DNA of 64,000 bases from Ilumatobacter coccineus YM16-304 (GTDB lineage Bacteria > Actinomycetota > Acidimicrobiia > Acidimicrobiales > Ilumatobacteraceae): NCBI RefSeq assembly GCF_000348785.1, contig NC_020520.1, positions 1,798,001 through 1,862,000 on the forward strand. Reading direction: 5' to 3'. The notes beneath the pieces were generated by a model that ran no database searches, had not been told where the DNA came from, and saw only the letters and a program-made list of their open reading frames with translations. This document shows, piece by piece, positions 26,944 to 35,373 of the stretch (positions are counted from its first letter, which is position 1; every line of letters starts with the position of its first letter). Both the position numbers and the translations under genes were made by a program.

Positions 26944-27773
26944 CCTCCGATCGCGAACGCCACCTGCGTGAACTCACCGACGACGGTGAGATCATCGACC
27001 GAGCGGAGTACACGAAGCGCTCTCGACGAGCGTTCCTCTCGTTCGGAGCACTCGGTGTCGGGGCCTATCTCGGCTTCCGCACCATCCAGAACCGCCCGGA
27101 GGAACGGGGTATCCCCGACGTGCTGCGCAGCGGTCTCGACGTCAACGCCGCGGTGTGGAGCAAGCTCGAACGCGACGGAGCCCGCGCTCGTACGTTCGCC
27201 ATCTCGGATCGCGAAGCGCTGCGGGTCAACGGCGACCACGGGCTCGAAGACGGATCGGGTGACTACATCGAGATTCCCGACGACGAGGCCGCAGCGTGGG
27301 AGATCAACCTGACGGGCACCGATGGCTCGGATCTCGCCCCGATCCCGCTGGCGTCGATCAAGTCCGACTTCGAGGTCCACGACATGGTGTGGGAACACAA
27401 GTGCATCGAAGGCTGGGCGAACATCGTCCACTGGACCGGCGTCCGATTCTCCGACGTGCTCGAACGGTACGCGCCCGAACAGGCGTCGGCGGAGTGGATG
27501 GTGCTGCGGACGCCGCGTCAGCGCACGCCCACCGTTCGCCGTGACTACAGCTCGGCGATCGAGAACTACACGATGCTGCACGCTCAGACGTTGCTCGCCT
27601 GGCAACTGAACGGGGTCGACTTGACCGCAGCCCACGGCGCTCCGATCCGGATCGTCACGCCGCTGAAGTACGGCATCAAGCAGTTGAAGCGCATCGGGTC
27701 GATCGAGTTCACCAACGACACGCCCACCGACTACTGGACCGACCGCGGCTACGACCTCCACGCCGGTTTCTAG
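26940..27773 (+). CDS. Tat-exported molybdopterin oxidoreductase (sulfite-oxidase/MsrP-like)
   Basis: A 277-residue protein of the sulfite-oxidase fold. A twin-arginine signal (KRSRRAFLSFG) lies about 28-39 residues in, followed by a short hydrophobic stretch. The likely Mo-ligating Cys is in WEHKCIEGW (about residue 155). Later signature stretches are IENYTMLHAQTLLAWQLNG, GAPIRIVTPLKYGIKQLKRI and the terminal YWTDRGYDLHAGF. Relatives include the methionine-sulfoxide reductase MsrP. The substrate here is unknown. It is coupled to the b561 subunit, so it probably works at the outer face of the membrane. Its stop overlaps the convergent exporter stop by 4 nt. Confidence 0.9.
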   Translation: MTSDRERHLRELTDDGEIIDRAEYTKRSRRAFLSFGALGVGAYLGFRTIQNRPEERGIPDVLRSGLDVNAAVWSKLERDGARARTFAISDREALRVNGDHGLEDGSGDYIEIPDDEAAAWEINLTGTDGSDLAPIPLASIKSDFEVHDMVWEHKCIEGWANIVHWTGVRFSDVLERYAPEQASAEWMVLRTPRQRTPTVRRDYSSAIENYTMLHAQTLLAWQLNGVDLTAAHGAPIRIVTPLKYGIKQLKRIGSIEFTNDTPTDYWTDRGYDLHAGF

Positions 27774-28087
27774 GCGGCGGTGAACTTGACCGCGACGATC
27801 GAGGCGACGAGGGCGAGCATCGCGATCATCTGAGCGACGTTGGTCTCGTCGCCTTTGACGAACACGCCGACCAAGAACGCGCCGAGCGCGCCGATGCCGA
27901 CCCACACCGCGTAACCCGTGCCGACCGGGATCGTGCGCGTGGCGACGCTCAGCAGATACATGCTGATCGCGAGCGTGACGACAAACCCGACGGTCGGAAG
28001 CGGCCGGGTGAACCCTTTCGTGGTGCCGAGCAGACTCGCCCACGCGACTTCGAAGAGTCCCGCGACGATCAGGACGAACCAAGCCAT
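27770..28087 (-). CDS. gdx: Gdx/SugE-type SMR guanidinium exporter
   Basis: A 105-residue small multidrug resistance protein with four membrane helices. The N-terminus MAWFVLIVAGLFEVAWAS carries the conserved Glu of helix 1. The third-helix region TIPVGTGYAVWVGIGALGAF is nearly the same as in E. coli SugE (Gdx), which exchanges guanidinium for protons. A guanidine-III-like aptamer lies directly upstream, which supports guanidinium as the substrate. AGGAG about 10 nt before the ATG is next to the aptamer's 3' strand. The gene end overlaps the convergent molybdopterin gene by 4 nt. Confidence 0.9.
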   Translation of the reverse strand: MAWFVLIVAGLFEVAWASLLGTTKGFTRPLPTVGFVVTLAISMYLLSVATRTIPVGTGYAVWVGIGALGAFLVGVFVKGDETNVAQMIAMLALVASIVAVKFTAA

Positions 28088-28102
28088 GACGATGATGCTC
28101 CT

Positions 28103-28142
28103 GCGCCCGTCGTGCTTGCCGGTACGGTGCGCCCTCGTCGGG
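28103..28142 (-). promoter_or_regulatory. Probable guanidine-III (ykkC-III) riboswitch
   Basis: On the minus strand this leader shows ACGAGG (28138-28133), then GCGCA followed by CCGTACCGG, then ACGACGGGCGC. These match the order and sequence of conserved blocks in guanidine-III aptamers as I recall them. GCGC(A)CCGT (28131-28124, bulged A) pairs with ACGGGCGC (28110-28103), giving the pseudoknot. The P1 stem is only 3 bp (CCG/CGG). The 3' strand abuts the AGGAG ribosome-binding site of gdx, so control is probably translational. A competing upstream fold exists (see findings). Confidence 0.7.
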
Positions 28143-28200
28143 AGCGATGCGTGGCGCACCGCTCGACGCCGACGATACCGGCCGCATCTGCTCGGCACGA

Positions 28201-28217
28201 TACTCTCGGCCTCGATG
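28201..28217 (+). promoter_or_regulatory. Leaderless -10 element of the beta-helix lipoprotein gene
   Basis: TACTCT at 28201-28206 is 8 nt before the ATG (28215). No ribosome-binding site is visible. Confidence 0.4.
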
Positions 28218-29753
28218 CAGACTCGAGCACGTGGATTCAAGGCAGTGACACTCGCCATCGGGGCAGCGATGCTCGTTGCCGCGTGTGGTGGGAGCGACGG
28301 CAGCGCCAACCTGGCCGACGAGCCGGAAGCGGTCGGGACGGCGGCACCCGAGCCGACCGACCCGCCGGCGACCGACGCGCCCGAACCGGAACCGACCGAC
28401 CCGCCCGCGACCGACGCGCCCGAACCCGAGCCGACCGACCCGCCGGCGACCGACGCCCCCGGACCCGGTGACGACGGGGTGCTCGACGTACCCGCCGAGT
28501 TCACCACGATCACCGAAGCGGTCGACGCCGCCCAGCCGGGCGACCTCGTGCTCATCGCGCCGGGCACGTACAACGAAGCGGTCAACGTCGTCACCGACGA
28601 GATCGTGATCCGCGGCCTCGAACGCGAAGGCGTCGTGCTCGACGGCCAGTTCGAACTCGACAACGGCATCCGCGTGCTCGGTGCACGCGGGGTCGCCGTC
28701 GAGAACCTCACCGTGCAGAACTACACCGACAACGGCGTGTTCTTCACCGGCGTCGACGGCTATCGCGCCTCGTACGTCACCGCCTACCGAAACGGCGACT
28801 ACGGCATCTACGCGTTCGACTCCGTCACCGGGCAGATCGAGCACTCGTACGGCGCCGGAAGCCCCGACGCCGGCTTCTACATCGGGCAGTGCTACCCGTG
28901 CGACGCCGTCGTCGACAACGTCATCTCCGAGCACAACGGACTCGGGTACTCCGGCACCAACGCCGGGGGCAACCTGATCATCGCCAACTCGCGGTTCAAC
29001 AACAATCGTGCGGGCATCGTGCCGAACTCCGGCTCGTACGAGCTCTGCTACCCGCAGCGCCAGAACCTCATCGTGGGCAACACGGTGTATTCCAACAACC
29101 AGCCCGACACGCCGGCCATCGATGTCGCGATCCTCGCGATGGGCAACGGCATCCTGATCCCCGGCGGTGTGGGCAACACCGTCGAACGCAACCTCGTGTA
29201 CGACCACGATCGCACCGGCATCGGCCTCGTCCCGTTCCTCGAAGAAGGTGCCAACGACGACATCCCCGAGCAGTCCGAGTGGGACACGCCGTGCAGCGAG
29301 CAGCGCCTCGAACCGCCGGCGACCGAGATCCCCGAATCGCTGCTGTGGGACTCGTTCGACAACGTCATCAGCGACAACGTCGTGAGCGACAGCCGTGAGG
29401 CCGACCTCGCTGTCGAAGGCGTCGGCCAGCCGACGGGCGAACTGCGCAACTGCTGGTCGGGCAACACGTTCGCAACCAGCGCCCCCGCCGCGCTCGAGAC
29501 GATCGCTCCGTGCGGTACCGACGCCGCCGCTCCCGACGATGCCGTCTGGGAGACCGAGGCGCTCAACGTGTTGCGTTGGCTCGGCGAGGTCGATTCCCGG
29601 CCCGAGCCCGTCGACTACGAGACCGCGCCGCTGCCGCCGTTGCCCGACCTCGACGACATGCCCGACGCCGCAACGGCTCCGGCACAGCCGGCCACCGACG
29701 TGCCGTTCGCGATCGACACCGACGCCATCACCACACCCGTCGCCGACGGCTGA
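28215..29753 (+). CDS. Beta-helix lipoprotein with Pro/Thr/Asp linker repeats
   Basis: A 512-residue exported protein. The signal peptide ends in a lipobox (VAACGG). A linker of about 45 residues repeats EPTDPPATDAPEP about three times. A right-handed parallel beta-helix (NosD/CASH-like) follows, opening VLDVPAEFTTITEAVDAAQP and APGTYNEAV, with successive turns ending in short Asn/Gly loops. Several Cys in the last third could form disulfides. Such helices bind or cleave polysaccharides, but no catalytic site is evident. It shares a 1-3 nt junction with the DUF1996 gene, so they are probably co-transcribed. Confidence 0.8.
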   Translation: MQTRARGFKAVTLAIGAAMLVAACGGSDGSANLADEPEAVGTAAPEPTDPPATDAPEPEPTDPPATDAPEPEPTDPPATDAPGPGDDGVLDVPAEFTTITEAVDAAQPGDLVLIAPGTYNEAVNVVTDEIVIRGLEREGVVLDGQFELDNGIRVLGARGVAVENLTVQNYTDNGVFFTGVDGYRASYVTAYRNGDYGIYAFDSVTGQIEHSYGAGSPDAGFYIGQCYPCDAVVDNVISEHNGLGYSGTNAGGNLIIANSRFNNNRAGIVPNSGSYELCYPQRQNLIVGNTVYSNNQPDTPAIDVAILAMGNGILIPGGVGNTVERNLVYDHDRTGIGLVPFLEEGANDDIPEQSEWDTPCSEQRLEPPATEIPESLLWDSFDNVISDNVVSDSREADLAVEGVGQPTGELRNCWSGNTFATSAPAALETIAPCGTDAAAPDDAVWETEALNVLRWLGEVDSRPEPVDYETAPLPPLPDLDDMPDAATAPAQPATDVPFAIDTDAITTPVADG

Positions 29754-29755
29754 GC

Positions 29756-30592
29756 GTGAAACGGCTTCTCGCCGCAGCACTGCTGCTCGGGGCGTGCGCG
29801 TCGAGCGCCGACGAGCCGGTCTCCGGTGACCCCGATCCGGCGCGGGTCGGGCCGCAGGGTCGCGTCGCGCAGTTCATCGTCGAGTGCGAGGTGAGCCACA
29901 TCGCGTTCGACGACCCGATCGTGCTGCCGTGGCAACCGGGGCTGAGTCACCAGCACCAGTTCTTCGGCAACAGCGCCACGAACTCCGACCCCGGCTACGA
30001 GCGGGCGATCGGTGCCGACACGAGCTGTGATCAACGACTCGACACCGCTTCGTACTGGTCGCCGACGCTGCTCGGCCCGACCGGCGAGCGCATCGATGCA
30101 CTGTCGATGACGGCGTACTACCGACCGGGCGACGGTATCGCGCCTCAGGACGTCGTGGCGTACCCGCCGGGCTTCATGATGATCGCCGGCGACTCGCAGG
30201 CCGAGGAGGTGCAGTCGATCGACGTCGTGGCGTGGGGCTGCGGCAGCGGTGCCCAGCGGACCGATCGGCCGCAGGACTGCCGCGAGGACTCCACGCTGCG
30301 GTTGTGGCTCACCTTCCCCGACTGTTGGGACGGGTCGCGCCTGACCTCGTTCGGGTCGGGGGCACATGTGCGCTACAGCAGCAACGGGTGCCCCGAGTCG
30401 CATCCGATAGCGATTCCGCAGTTGCAGATGGCGATCGACTTCCCGCCGGTGCCCGCCGAGGGCTTGTCGCTCAGTTCCGGCGACACGGCCACCGCCCACG
30501 CCGACTTCTGGAACACCTGGGATCAGGAGAAGCTCGAACGGGAGGTGGCGTTGTGCCTCAACCGCGACCTGGTGTGCGGCGTCAGCGGCTGA
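29756..30592 (+). CDS. DUF1996-domain lipoprotein
   Basis: A 278-residue protein with a short signal and lipobox (LLLGACA). The domain follows the DUF1996 pattern: VECEVSHIAFDDPIVLPWQP, the His-rich SHQHQFFGN, ASYWSPTLL, MTAYYRPGD and LWLTFPDCWDG, then ESHPIAIPQLQMAIDFPPV. Relatives occur in fungi and actinobacteria, often with carbohydrate-binding modules; the biochemical role is unknown. Six or more conserved Cys suggest extracellular disulfides. The GTG at 29756 lies just after the beta-helix stop. Confidence 0.85.
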   Translation: MKRLLAAALLLGACASSADEPVSGDPDPARVGPQGRVAQFIVECEVSHIAFDDPIVLPWQPGLSHQHQFFGNSATNSDPGYERAIGADTSCDQRLDTASYWSPTLLGPTGERIDALSMTAYYRPGDGIAPQDVVAYPPGFMMIAGDSQAEEVQSIDVVAWGCGSGAQRTDRPQDCREDSTLRLWLTFPDCWDGSRLTSFGSGAHVRYSSNGCPESHPIAIPQLQMAIDFPPVPAEGLSLSSGDTATAHADFWNTWDQEKLEREVALCLNRDLVCGVSG

Positions 30593-30610
30593 ACCCGCTC
30601 GCTCGGCCCG

Positions 30611-32644
30611 TCAGTACGTGTACGGGTCCTGCACGCACTCGACGGTGCGGCTCGGACCGACTTCCCAACACTGGGTGACGGTGTCGACGAACCCGTACAG
30701 CGAGCGCACGTCCGGAGACGGCACGGTCCCGGGGTCGGCGCAGACCTCGGTCAGTTCGCCGCCGACGGTGTAGGGCAGGGGGCACGGCTGTCCGGTGGCA
30801 TGGGCAACCGCCCGTGACATGAAGTCGGCATTGCCGTACGCGCCGTCATCGGTGAAGTGGATGCCGTCGTAGTGCACCCACTCGGGCCGGTTGCGGGCCA
30901 CGGTGGCCCACTCGGCCACGACGAGGTCGTCGTGACGTTCGGCCGCTGCCCGCAGCAACACGTTGTGGAACTCGTAGACCTGCGATGCGCCGGGCCCACC
31001 TTTGTCGGAACGGAACTCCCGTGAGTACGACAGCCAGACCACCCGCCGGATGCCCTGCGCTCGCGCCGCGGCCATGATCCGTTCGAGGTCGGCTTCGAAG
31101 GTGTTGGCGCGGTCGTTGTAGCCGGTCATCATCACCAGCACGTCGAACACGTCGGGCATCGTCTCGATGGTGCGCAGCGCAGTCGGTGGGGTTCGGTCCT
31201 CGCGGCCGTTGCACGACCAGCGAACGAGTCGCCGACACGATTCTCCGGCGAACGTCCACGATGCCCCGGTCAGTGCCCCGAGCGCCCGATACCAGCGGAC
31301 GCCGGCCATCGTCGAGTCGCCGACGGCCAGTACGCGAAGTGGGCGTTGGGGATTCGGTGCCGGCTCGGTCTCGGTGGCGGTGGCAGGAGGCCCGGTGAAC
31401 CATCCGAGCAGGTCGACGGTGACGTCGGTGCCCTGCTCGGTGAAGAACGCGAGCCCGAACTCCGAGACCGGAGTGAGCGCGAACTGGGCGGTCACCTGGT
31501 TGCGCAGGCTGTAGCCCGACGCGATCGCGGGTCGCTCGGTGCGGGCGGCGTAGGCGGTGACGTAGCCGCGGTCGTCGGCGCCGACCATCGTCATGCTGAA
31601 GGCGAGCGCCGCCGGCCCGGTGGAGCCGTCGCCGATCAGGTCGGCGGGCGGCAGGATCTCGGTGCTGCCGCCGTCGTAGAGCGCTTGGGGTTCGGACCGC
31701 GTGTCGCGCAGCCGTTGTGGTGCGATGGCGACGAACAGGCCGTCGGCCGAGACGTCGGCGGACGGTCCGGTGAACCAGCCGGTCATGTCGATCACCACGT
31801 GGCTTCCCGCCGAGACGAACACGTCGAAGCCGTCGTCGGAGACGGGCACGATCGTCGCTGCCGAACGGAACTGGCCGGCACCGTCGGCGTTGAGCACCGA
31901 GGCCAGAGGACGTTCGCCGCCGGCTGCGTAGGCGGTGAGATACGTCGGAGCGGTGGTGTCGACGAGCGTGAACGTGACCGCGAGTGCGTCGACACCGGCC
32001 GGGACCGACTCGGGGAGCCCGACTCGGTGAGTCGTGGGCCGTGTCGGCGCTGCCGAGGCGTCGCGCGTGTCGAGCAGGCGAGTGCCGTCGTCGGCGGCCA
32101 CGAACCGGCCACGCGCTGACGTCTCGGCCGGGACGAACGCGCCGACGACGTCGATGACCACGTGGCCGTTGCCCGCGCCGTCGCTGCGGAACAGTTCGAT
32201 CGCGAAGTCGTCGCCGGCGGCGATCGTCGCGGAGTTGCCCCGGGTCATCCCGGCCGACCAGTTGAGCGTGGCGGCGTCGGGTCGCGCCGTACCGCTCGGG
32301 TAGGCGACCAGCCATCCGCCGCGTGTGGCGTTGACGATCGTGGTCGTCGCGACGATCGCCGTTGCGGTCGAGGGAATCTCGCAGCGCTGGAGATCGACGC
32401 GGCTCGTCCGGTCGTCGACGGCGACGAACCCGGTGCCGTTTCTCGTGTCGGCCAGTCGGCACGGTTCGAGAGCTCGGTAGCGGCTCGTGGCGTCGACGCC
32501 GGTGTCGTCGGGAAGTGGGGGAGCGGCGGCAGCGGGCGCAGGCACGGCGAGCGTTGCCGCGAGCAGCGCCACCGTCAGCGTGAGCACGGTGGCGATGGTT
32601 CGAGTGACCGGCGACGGGCCGATGCGCTGAGACCGATGAACCAT
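30611..32644 (-). CDS. Secreted SGNH/GDSL hydrolase with N-terminal DTR-repeat module
   Basis: A 677-residue secreted protein. After a signal peptide (about 14-45, ending in AAAA) come about three copies of a roughly 110-residue module with PCRLADTR or similar motifs and repeated VDLLGWFTGP/VIDMTGWFTG ends. The C-terminal SGNH domain shows AVGDSTMAGV (Ser nucleophile), MMTGYND (Asn block) and HYDGIHFTDDGAYG (Asp and His). It may deacylate or hydrolyse a cell-surface ester. It is paralogous to the next gene. A leaderless TACGGT lies 8 nt before the ATG. Confidence 0.85.
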   Translation of the reverse strand: MVHRSQRIGPSPVTRTIATVLTLTVALLAATLAVPAPAAAAPPLPDDTGVDATSRYRALEPCRLADTRNGTGFVAVDDRTSRVDLQRCEIPSTATAIVATTTIVNATRGGWLVAYPSGTARPDAATLNWSAGMTRGNSATIAAGDDFAIELFRSDGAGNGHVVIDVVGAFVPAETSARGRFVAADDGTRLLDTRDASAAPTRPTTHRVGLPESVPAGVDALAVTFTLVDTTAPTYLTAYAAGGERPLASVLNADGAGQFRSAATIVPVSDDGFDVFVSAGSHVVIDMTGWFTGPSADVSADGLFVAIAPQRLRDTRSEPQALYDGGSTEILPPADLIGDGSTGPAALAFSMTMVGADDRGYVTAYAARTERPAIASGYSLRNQVTAQFALTPVSEFGLAFFTEQGTDVTVDLLGWFTGPPATATETEPAPNPQRPLRVLAVGDSTMAGVRWYRALGALTGASWTFAGESCRRLVRWSCNGREDRTPPTALRTIETMPDVFDVLVMMTGYNDRANTFEADLERIMAAARAQGIRRVVWLSYSREFRSDKGGPGASQVYEFHNVLLRAAAERHDDLVVAEWATVARNRPEWVHYDGIHFTDDGAYGNADFMSRAVAHATGQPCPLPYTVGGELTEVCADPGTVPSPDVRSLYGFVDTVTQCWEVGPSRTVECVQDPYTY

Positions 32645-32658
32645 CGTCGGCGACCGTA
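32642..32658 (-). promoter_or_regulatory. Leaderless -10 element of the first SGNH gene (32.6 kb)
   Basis: On the minus strand TACGGT (32658-32653) is 8 nt before the ATG at 32644. No ribosome-binding site is visible. Confidence 0.45.
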
Positions 32659-32678
32659 GTCCTGTCGACGGCCGATCG

Positions 32679-34565
32679 TCAGATTCCGTAGAGGGTCCGC
32701 ACGTCGATCGGTGGACGTGTGCCGGGGTCGGGGCACACGCCATCGGTGGTTCCGCCGGGCCGTTCGGGCTGTGGGCACGGTTGGCCGGTGACGTGGGCGA
32801 CCGAGCGCGAGATGAGGTCGGCCGCCCCGTAGCCGCCCGGTCGATCGAGGTGGATGCCGTCGGAGTAGGTCCACCACGGCACCTGCCGGACGATCGACGA
32901 CCACTCGATCGCATACATGAAGTCGTGCGCCGCGGCGTTGGCCCGGATGACGTCGTTGTGGAACTGGTACACCTGGTACGCGCCCGGGCCGCCCTTGTCG
33001 GTGCGGAACTCGCGGGCCATGGTGAGCCACACGATGCGACGGATGCCCTTCGCTCGAGCGAGGGCCACGATCTGGGGCACATCGGACGAGAAGCCCGGCA
33101 TGATGTCGTTGTACCCGGTCATCATCACCAGTGCGTCGAACTGCTTGTAGCCCACGCCGCTCAGGGTCTGGTAGGCGGTGGGTGGCGGAATCGGCCCCTC
33201 TCGCCCGTTGCACGACTCGCGCACGAGGCGTCGACACGACCGTGCGAGGAAGGTGAAGTCGGCGCCCTGCAGCGCGCCGTTCGCGAACGTGCGGTCGACT
33301 CCGGCCATCGACGAGTCGCCGATCGCGAGCACCTGCTGGCGCGGGACCGGGTTGGGTGCGGGCGAGTCGGTGGTCTCGGGGGCCGGGGTCCCGGTGAACC
33401 AGCCGAGGAGATCGACGGTGAGTTCGGTTCCGTTGGCCGAGAACACCGACAGACCGGTGCCGGACACTGCGGTCAAGGCGAACTGTGCGGTGTTCTCGAA
33501 CGGAAAGCCGTAGCCCGATGCCGTCTCGCTGCGCTCGGTGCGAGCAGCGTGCGCCGTGATGTAGCCGCGGGTGTCGGGATCGGCCATCGTCATGCTCAGC
33601 GCGACGGCCGCGGCGTCGTGGTCGATCGGGATCTCGATCGACCCGCCGGGGTGGATCGGTGACGCCTCTGGGCGGGTGTCGCGGAGTCGAGTCGGAGCGA
33701 GCGGGACGAACAGGCCGTCGGCCGACGAGGTGGCGGACTCGCCGGTGAACCATCCGGTCATGTCGACGATGACGTCGGCGCCGATCGACTGGTAGATGTC
33801 GAAACCGAGTTCGCCGACCGGCACGATCGTCGTCGCCGAGCGGAACTGGCCCACCCCGTCGGTGTTGAGCGCCGACGCCTCAGGTCGTTCACCGCCGCTG
33901 GGGTACAGGGTGAAGAAGCCGCGGCCTGTGGTGTCGGTGGCCGTGAGCGTGACCGCCAGCGCGGTGGCGTCGGCGGGGATGCCGTCGGGGATCGGCACCG
34001 TGGTCACGTCACCCGCGGCGGGTGTGGCGGTCGAGCGAGTGTCGAGCAGGCGTCGTCCGGCGGGCAACGGGACGAACCTGCCGGCGGTGGCCTCCGCTGC
34101 GGGCACGAAGGCGGCCGTGACATCGACGGTGACGTTGCCGGTTCCGAAGCCGTCGCTCTTGTAGAACTCGATACTCCGATCGTCGCCGACGGTGATCGTG
34201 GTCGAGTTGCCCCACGTGCGGCCCGCGGTCCAGTTGAGCGTGGCCGAGTTCGGCTCGGCCGTTCCTGCGGGATAGCCGACCAGATAGCCGCGCGACTGCG
34301 GGAAGATCACCGTGGTCGTGGCGACGATCGCGGTGGCATCGTCGGGGATGCCGCAGTGGCCGAGGCGAATCGTCATGCGTCGGCCGCTGATCGTCGAGAT
34401 GCCGTCGCCAGATCGCGTGTCGGCGAGTCGGCACGGTTCGAGCGGGACGAGCCTGGTGGTGTCGGACGCCGCCTCGATCACCGGAGTCGTACCGACCGTG
34501 ATCGACCCGGTCACCAAACTGGCCGCGATGGTGAACGCGGTTGCGATGCCCCTCCATCTTCCCAT
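32679..34565 (-). CDS. Secreted SGNH/GDSL hydrolase with N-terminal DTR-repeat module, paralogue
   Basis: A 628-residue paralogue of the neighbouring gene with the same layout: signal peptide (GIATAFTIAASLVTGSITVG), DTR modules (PCRLADTRSGDG, RRLLDTRSTAT, RLRDTRPEASP), repeated DMTGWFTGE/DLLGWFTGT ends, then the SGNH domain with AIGDSSMAGV, MMTGYND and YSDGIHLDRPGGYG. The ATG at 34565 is preferred to a GTG at 34607 because TACGGT sits 7 nt upstream of it. The tandem pair probably arose by duplication and may act on related substrates. Confidence 0.85.
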   Translation of the reverse strand: MGRWRGIATAFTIAASLVTGSITVGTTPVIEAASDTTRLVPLEPCRLADTRSGDGISTISGRRMTIRLGHCGIPDDATAIVATTTVIFPQSRGYLVGYPAGTAEPNSATLNWTAGRTWGNSTTITVGDDRSIEFYKSDGFGTGNVTVDVTAAFVPAAEATAGRFVPLPAGRRLLDTRSTATPAAGDVTTVPIPDGIPADATALAVTLTATDTTGRGFFTLYPSGGERPEASALNTDGVGQFRSATTIVPVGELGFDIYQSIGADVIVDMTGWFTGESATSSADGLFVPLAPTRLRDTRPEASPIHPGGSIEIPIDHDAAAVALSMTMADPDTRGYITAHAARTERSETASGYGFPFENTAQFALTAVSGTGLSVFSANGTELTVDLLGWFTGTPAPETTDSPAPNPVPRQQVLAIGDSSMAGVDRTFANGALQGADFTFLARSCRRLVRESCNGREGPIPPPTAYQTLSGVGYKQFDALVMMTGYNDIMPGFSSDVPQIVALARAKGIRRIVWLTMAREFRTDKGGPGAYQVYQFHNDVIRANAAAHDFMYAIEWSSIVRQVPWWTYSDGIHLDRPGGYGAADLISRSVAHVTGQPCPQPERPGGTTDGVCPDPGTRPPIDVRTLYGI

Positions 34566-34578
34566 CGTGTGCACCGTA
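34563..34578 (-). promoter_or_regulatory. Leaderless -10 element of the second SGNH gene (34.6 kb)
   Basis: On the minus strand TACGGT (34578-34573) is 7 nt before the ATG at 34565. This supports that start over the upstream GTG. Confidence 0.45.
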
Positions 34579-34611
34579 ATCGGCGAGCGATGAGCTCGGC
34601 CGGACACTGCG

Positions 34612-35373
34612 TCAGAGACGACCGGCGTCGATGACGCGCTGGAGAAACTCCTGGGTGCGTTGCTCGGTCGGTGCTCCGAAGATGTCGGTCGGGGTTCCCT
34701 GCTCGAGGATGCGGCCGTGGTGGAGGAAACAGACGCGGTCGCTGATCTCGCGCGCGAACGCCATCTCGTGGGTGGCGAAGAGCATGGTCATGCCGCGCGA
34801 CTTGAGGTCGCGGACCACGTCGAGCACTTCGCCGACGAGTTCGGGGTCGAGGGCCGAGGTGATCTCGTCGAGGAGCATCACCTCGGGTTCCATCGCGAGC
34901 GACCGTGCGATGGCGACGCGCTGCTGTTGACCGCCCGACAGTTGATCGGGGTAGGCGTCGATGCGCGCTTCGAGGCCCAGTCGCACGAGCAGGTCGCGTG
35001 CGAGTGAGCGTGCCTCGGCCTTCGGGGTCTTGAGCACCTTGCGCGGGCCGAGCGCGACGTTGTCGACCACGCTCATGTGTGGGAACAGGTTGAAGCTCTG
35101 GAAGATCATCCCGATGCGGCGACGGATCGGGTCGGCGTCGAGCCCGGGTTCGGCGATGTCGACACCGTCGAACATGATGACCCCGTCGTCGATCGGTTCG
35201 AGGAGGTTCATGCAGCGCAGCAGGGTCGACTTGCCCGACCCCGATGCTCCGATGAGGGTGATGACCTCGCCGTCGGTGACGTCGAGGTCGATGCCGCGCA
35301 GGACGGCTGTGTCGCCGAACGACTTCTCGACGGCGCGCAGGGAGATCTTGTGACTGCTCGGGTTGCTGCTCAT
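34612..35373 (-). CDS. Polar-amino-acid ABC transporter, ATP-binding subunit
   Basis: A 253-residue ATPase of the GlnQ/HisP class. The Walker A GASGSGKST lies near residue 42, the Q-loop FQSFNLFPHMSV follows, the signature is LSGGQQQRVAIARSLA, Walker B is VMLLDEITSALDPE and the H-loop is FATHEMAFARE. It overlaps the permease gene by 4 nt and is the last gene of a binding protein-permease-ATPase operon. Amino-acid type is inferred from the FQSFNLFPHMSV and EITSALDPE patterns. Confidence 0.93.
   Translation of the reverse strand: MSSNPSSHKISLRAVEKSFGDTAVLRGIDLDVTDGEVITLIGASGSGKSTLLRCMNLLEPIDDGVIMFDGVDIAEPGLDADPIRRRIGMIFQSFNLFPHMSVVDNVALGPRKVLKTPKAEARSLARDLLVRLGLEARIDAYPDQLSGGQQQRVAIARSLAMEPEVMLLDEITSALDPELVGEVLDVVRDLKSRGMTMLFATHEMAFAREISDRVCFLHHGRILEQGTPTDIFGAPTEQRTQEFLQRVIDAGRL

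Noticed and set aside
26751-29780. A 1009-codon minus-strand frame
   Set aside because: It spans several well-supported plus-strand genes and the gdx gene in another frame; no motifs.
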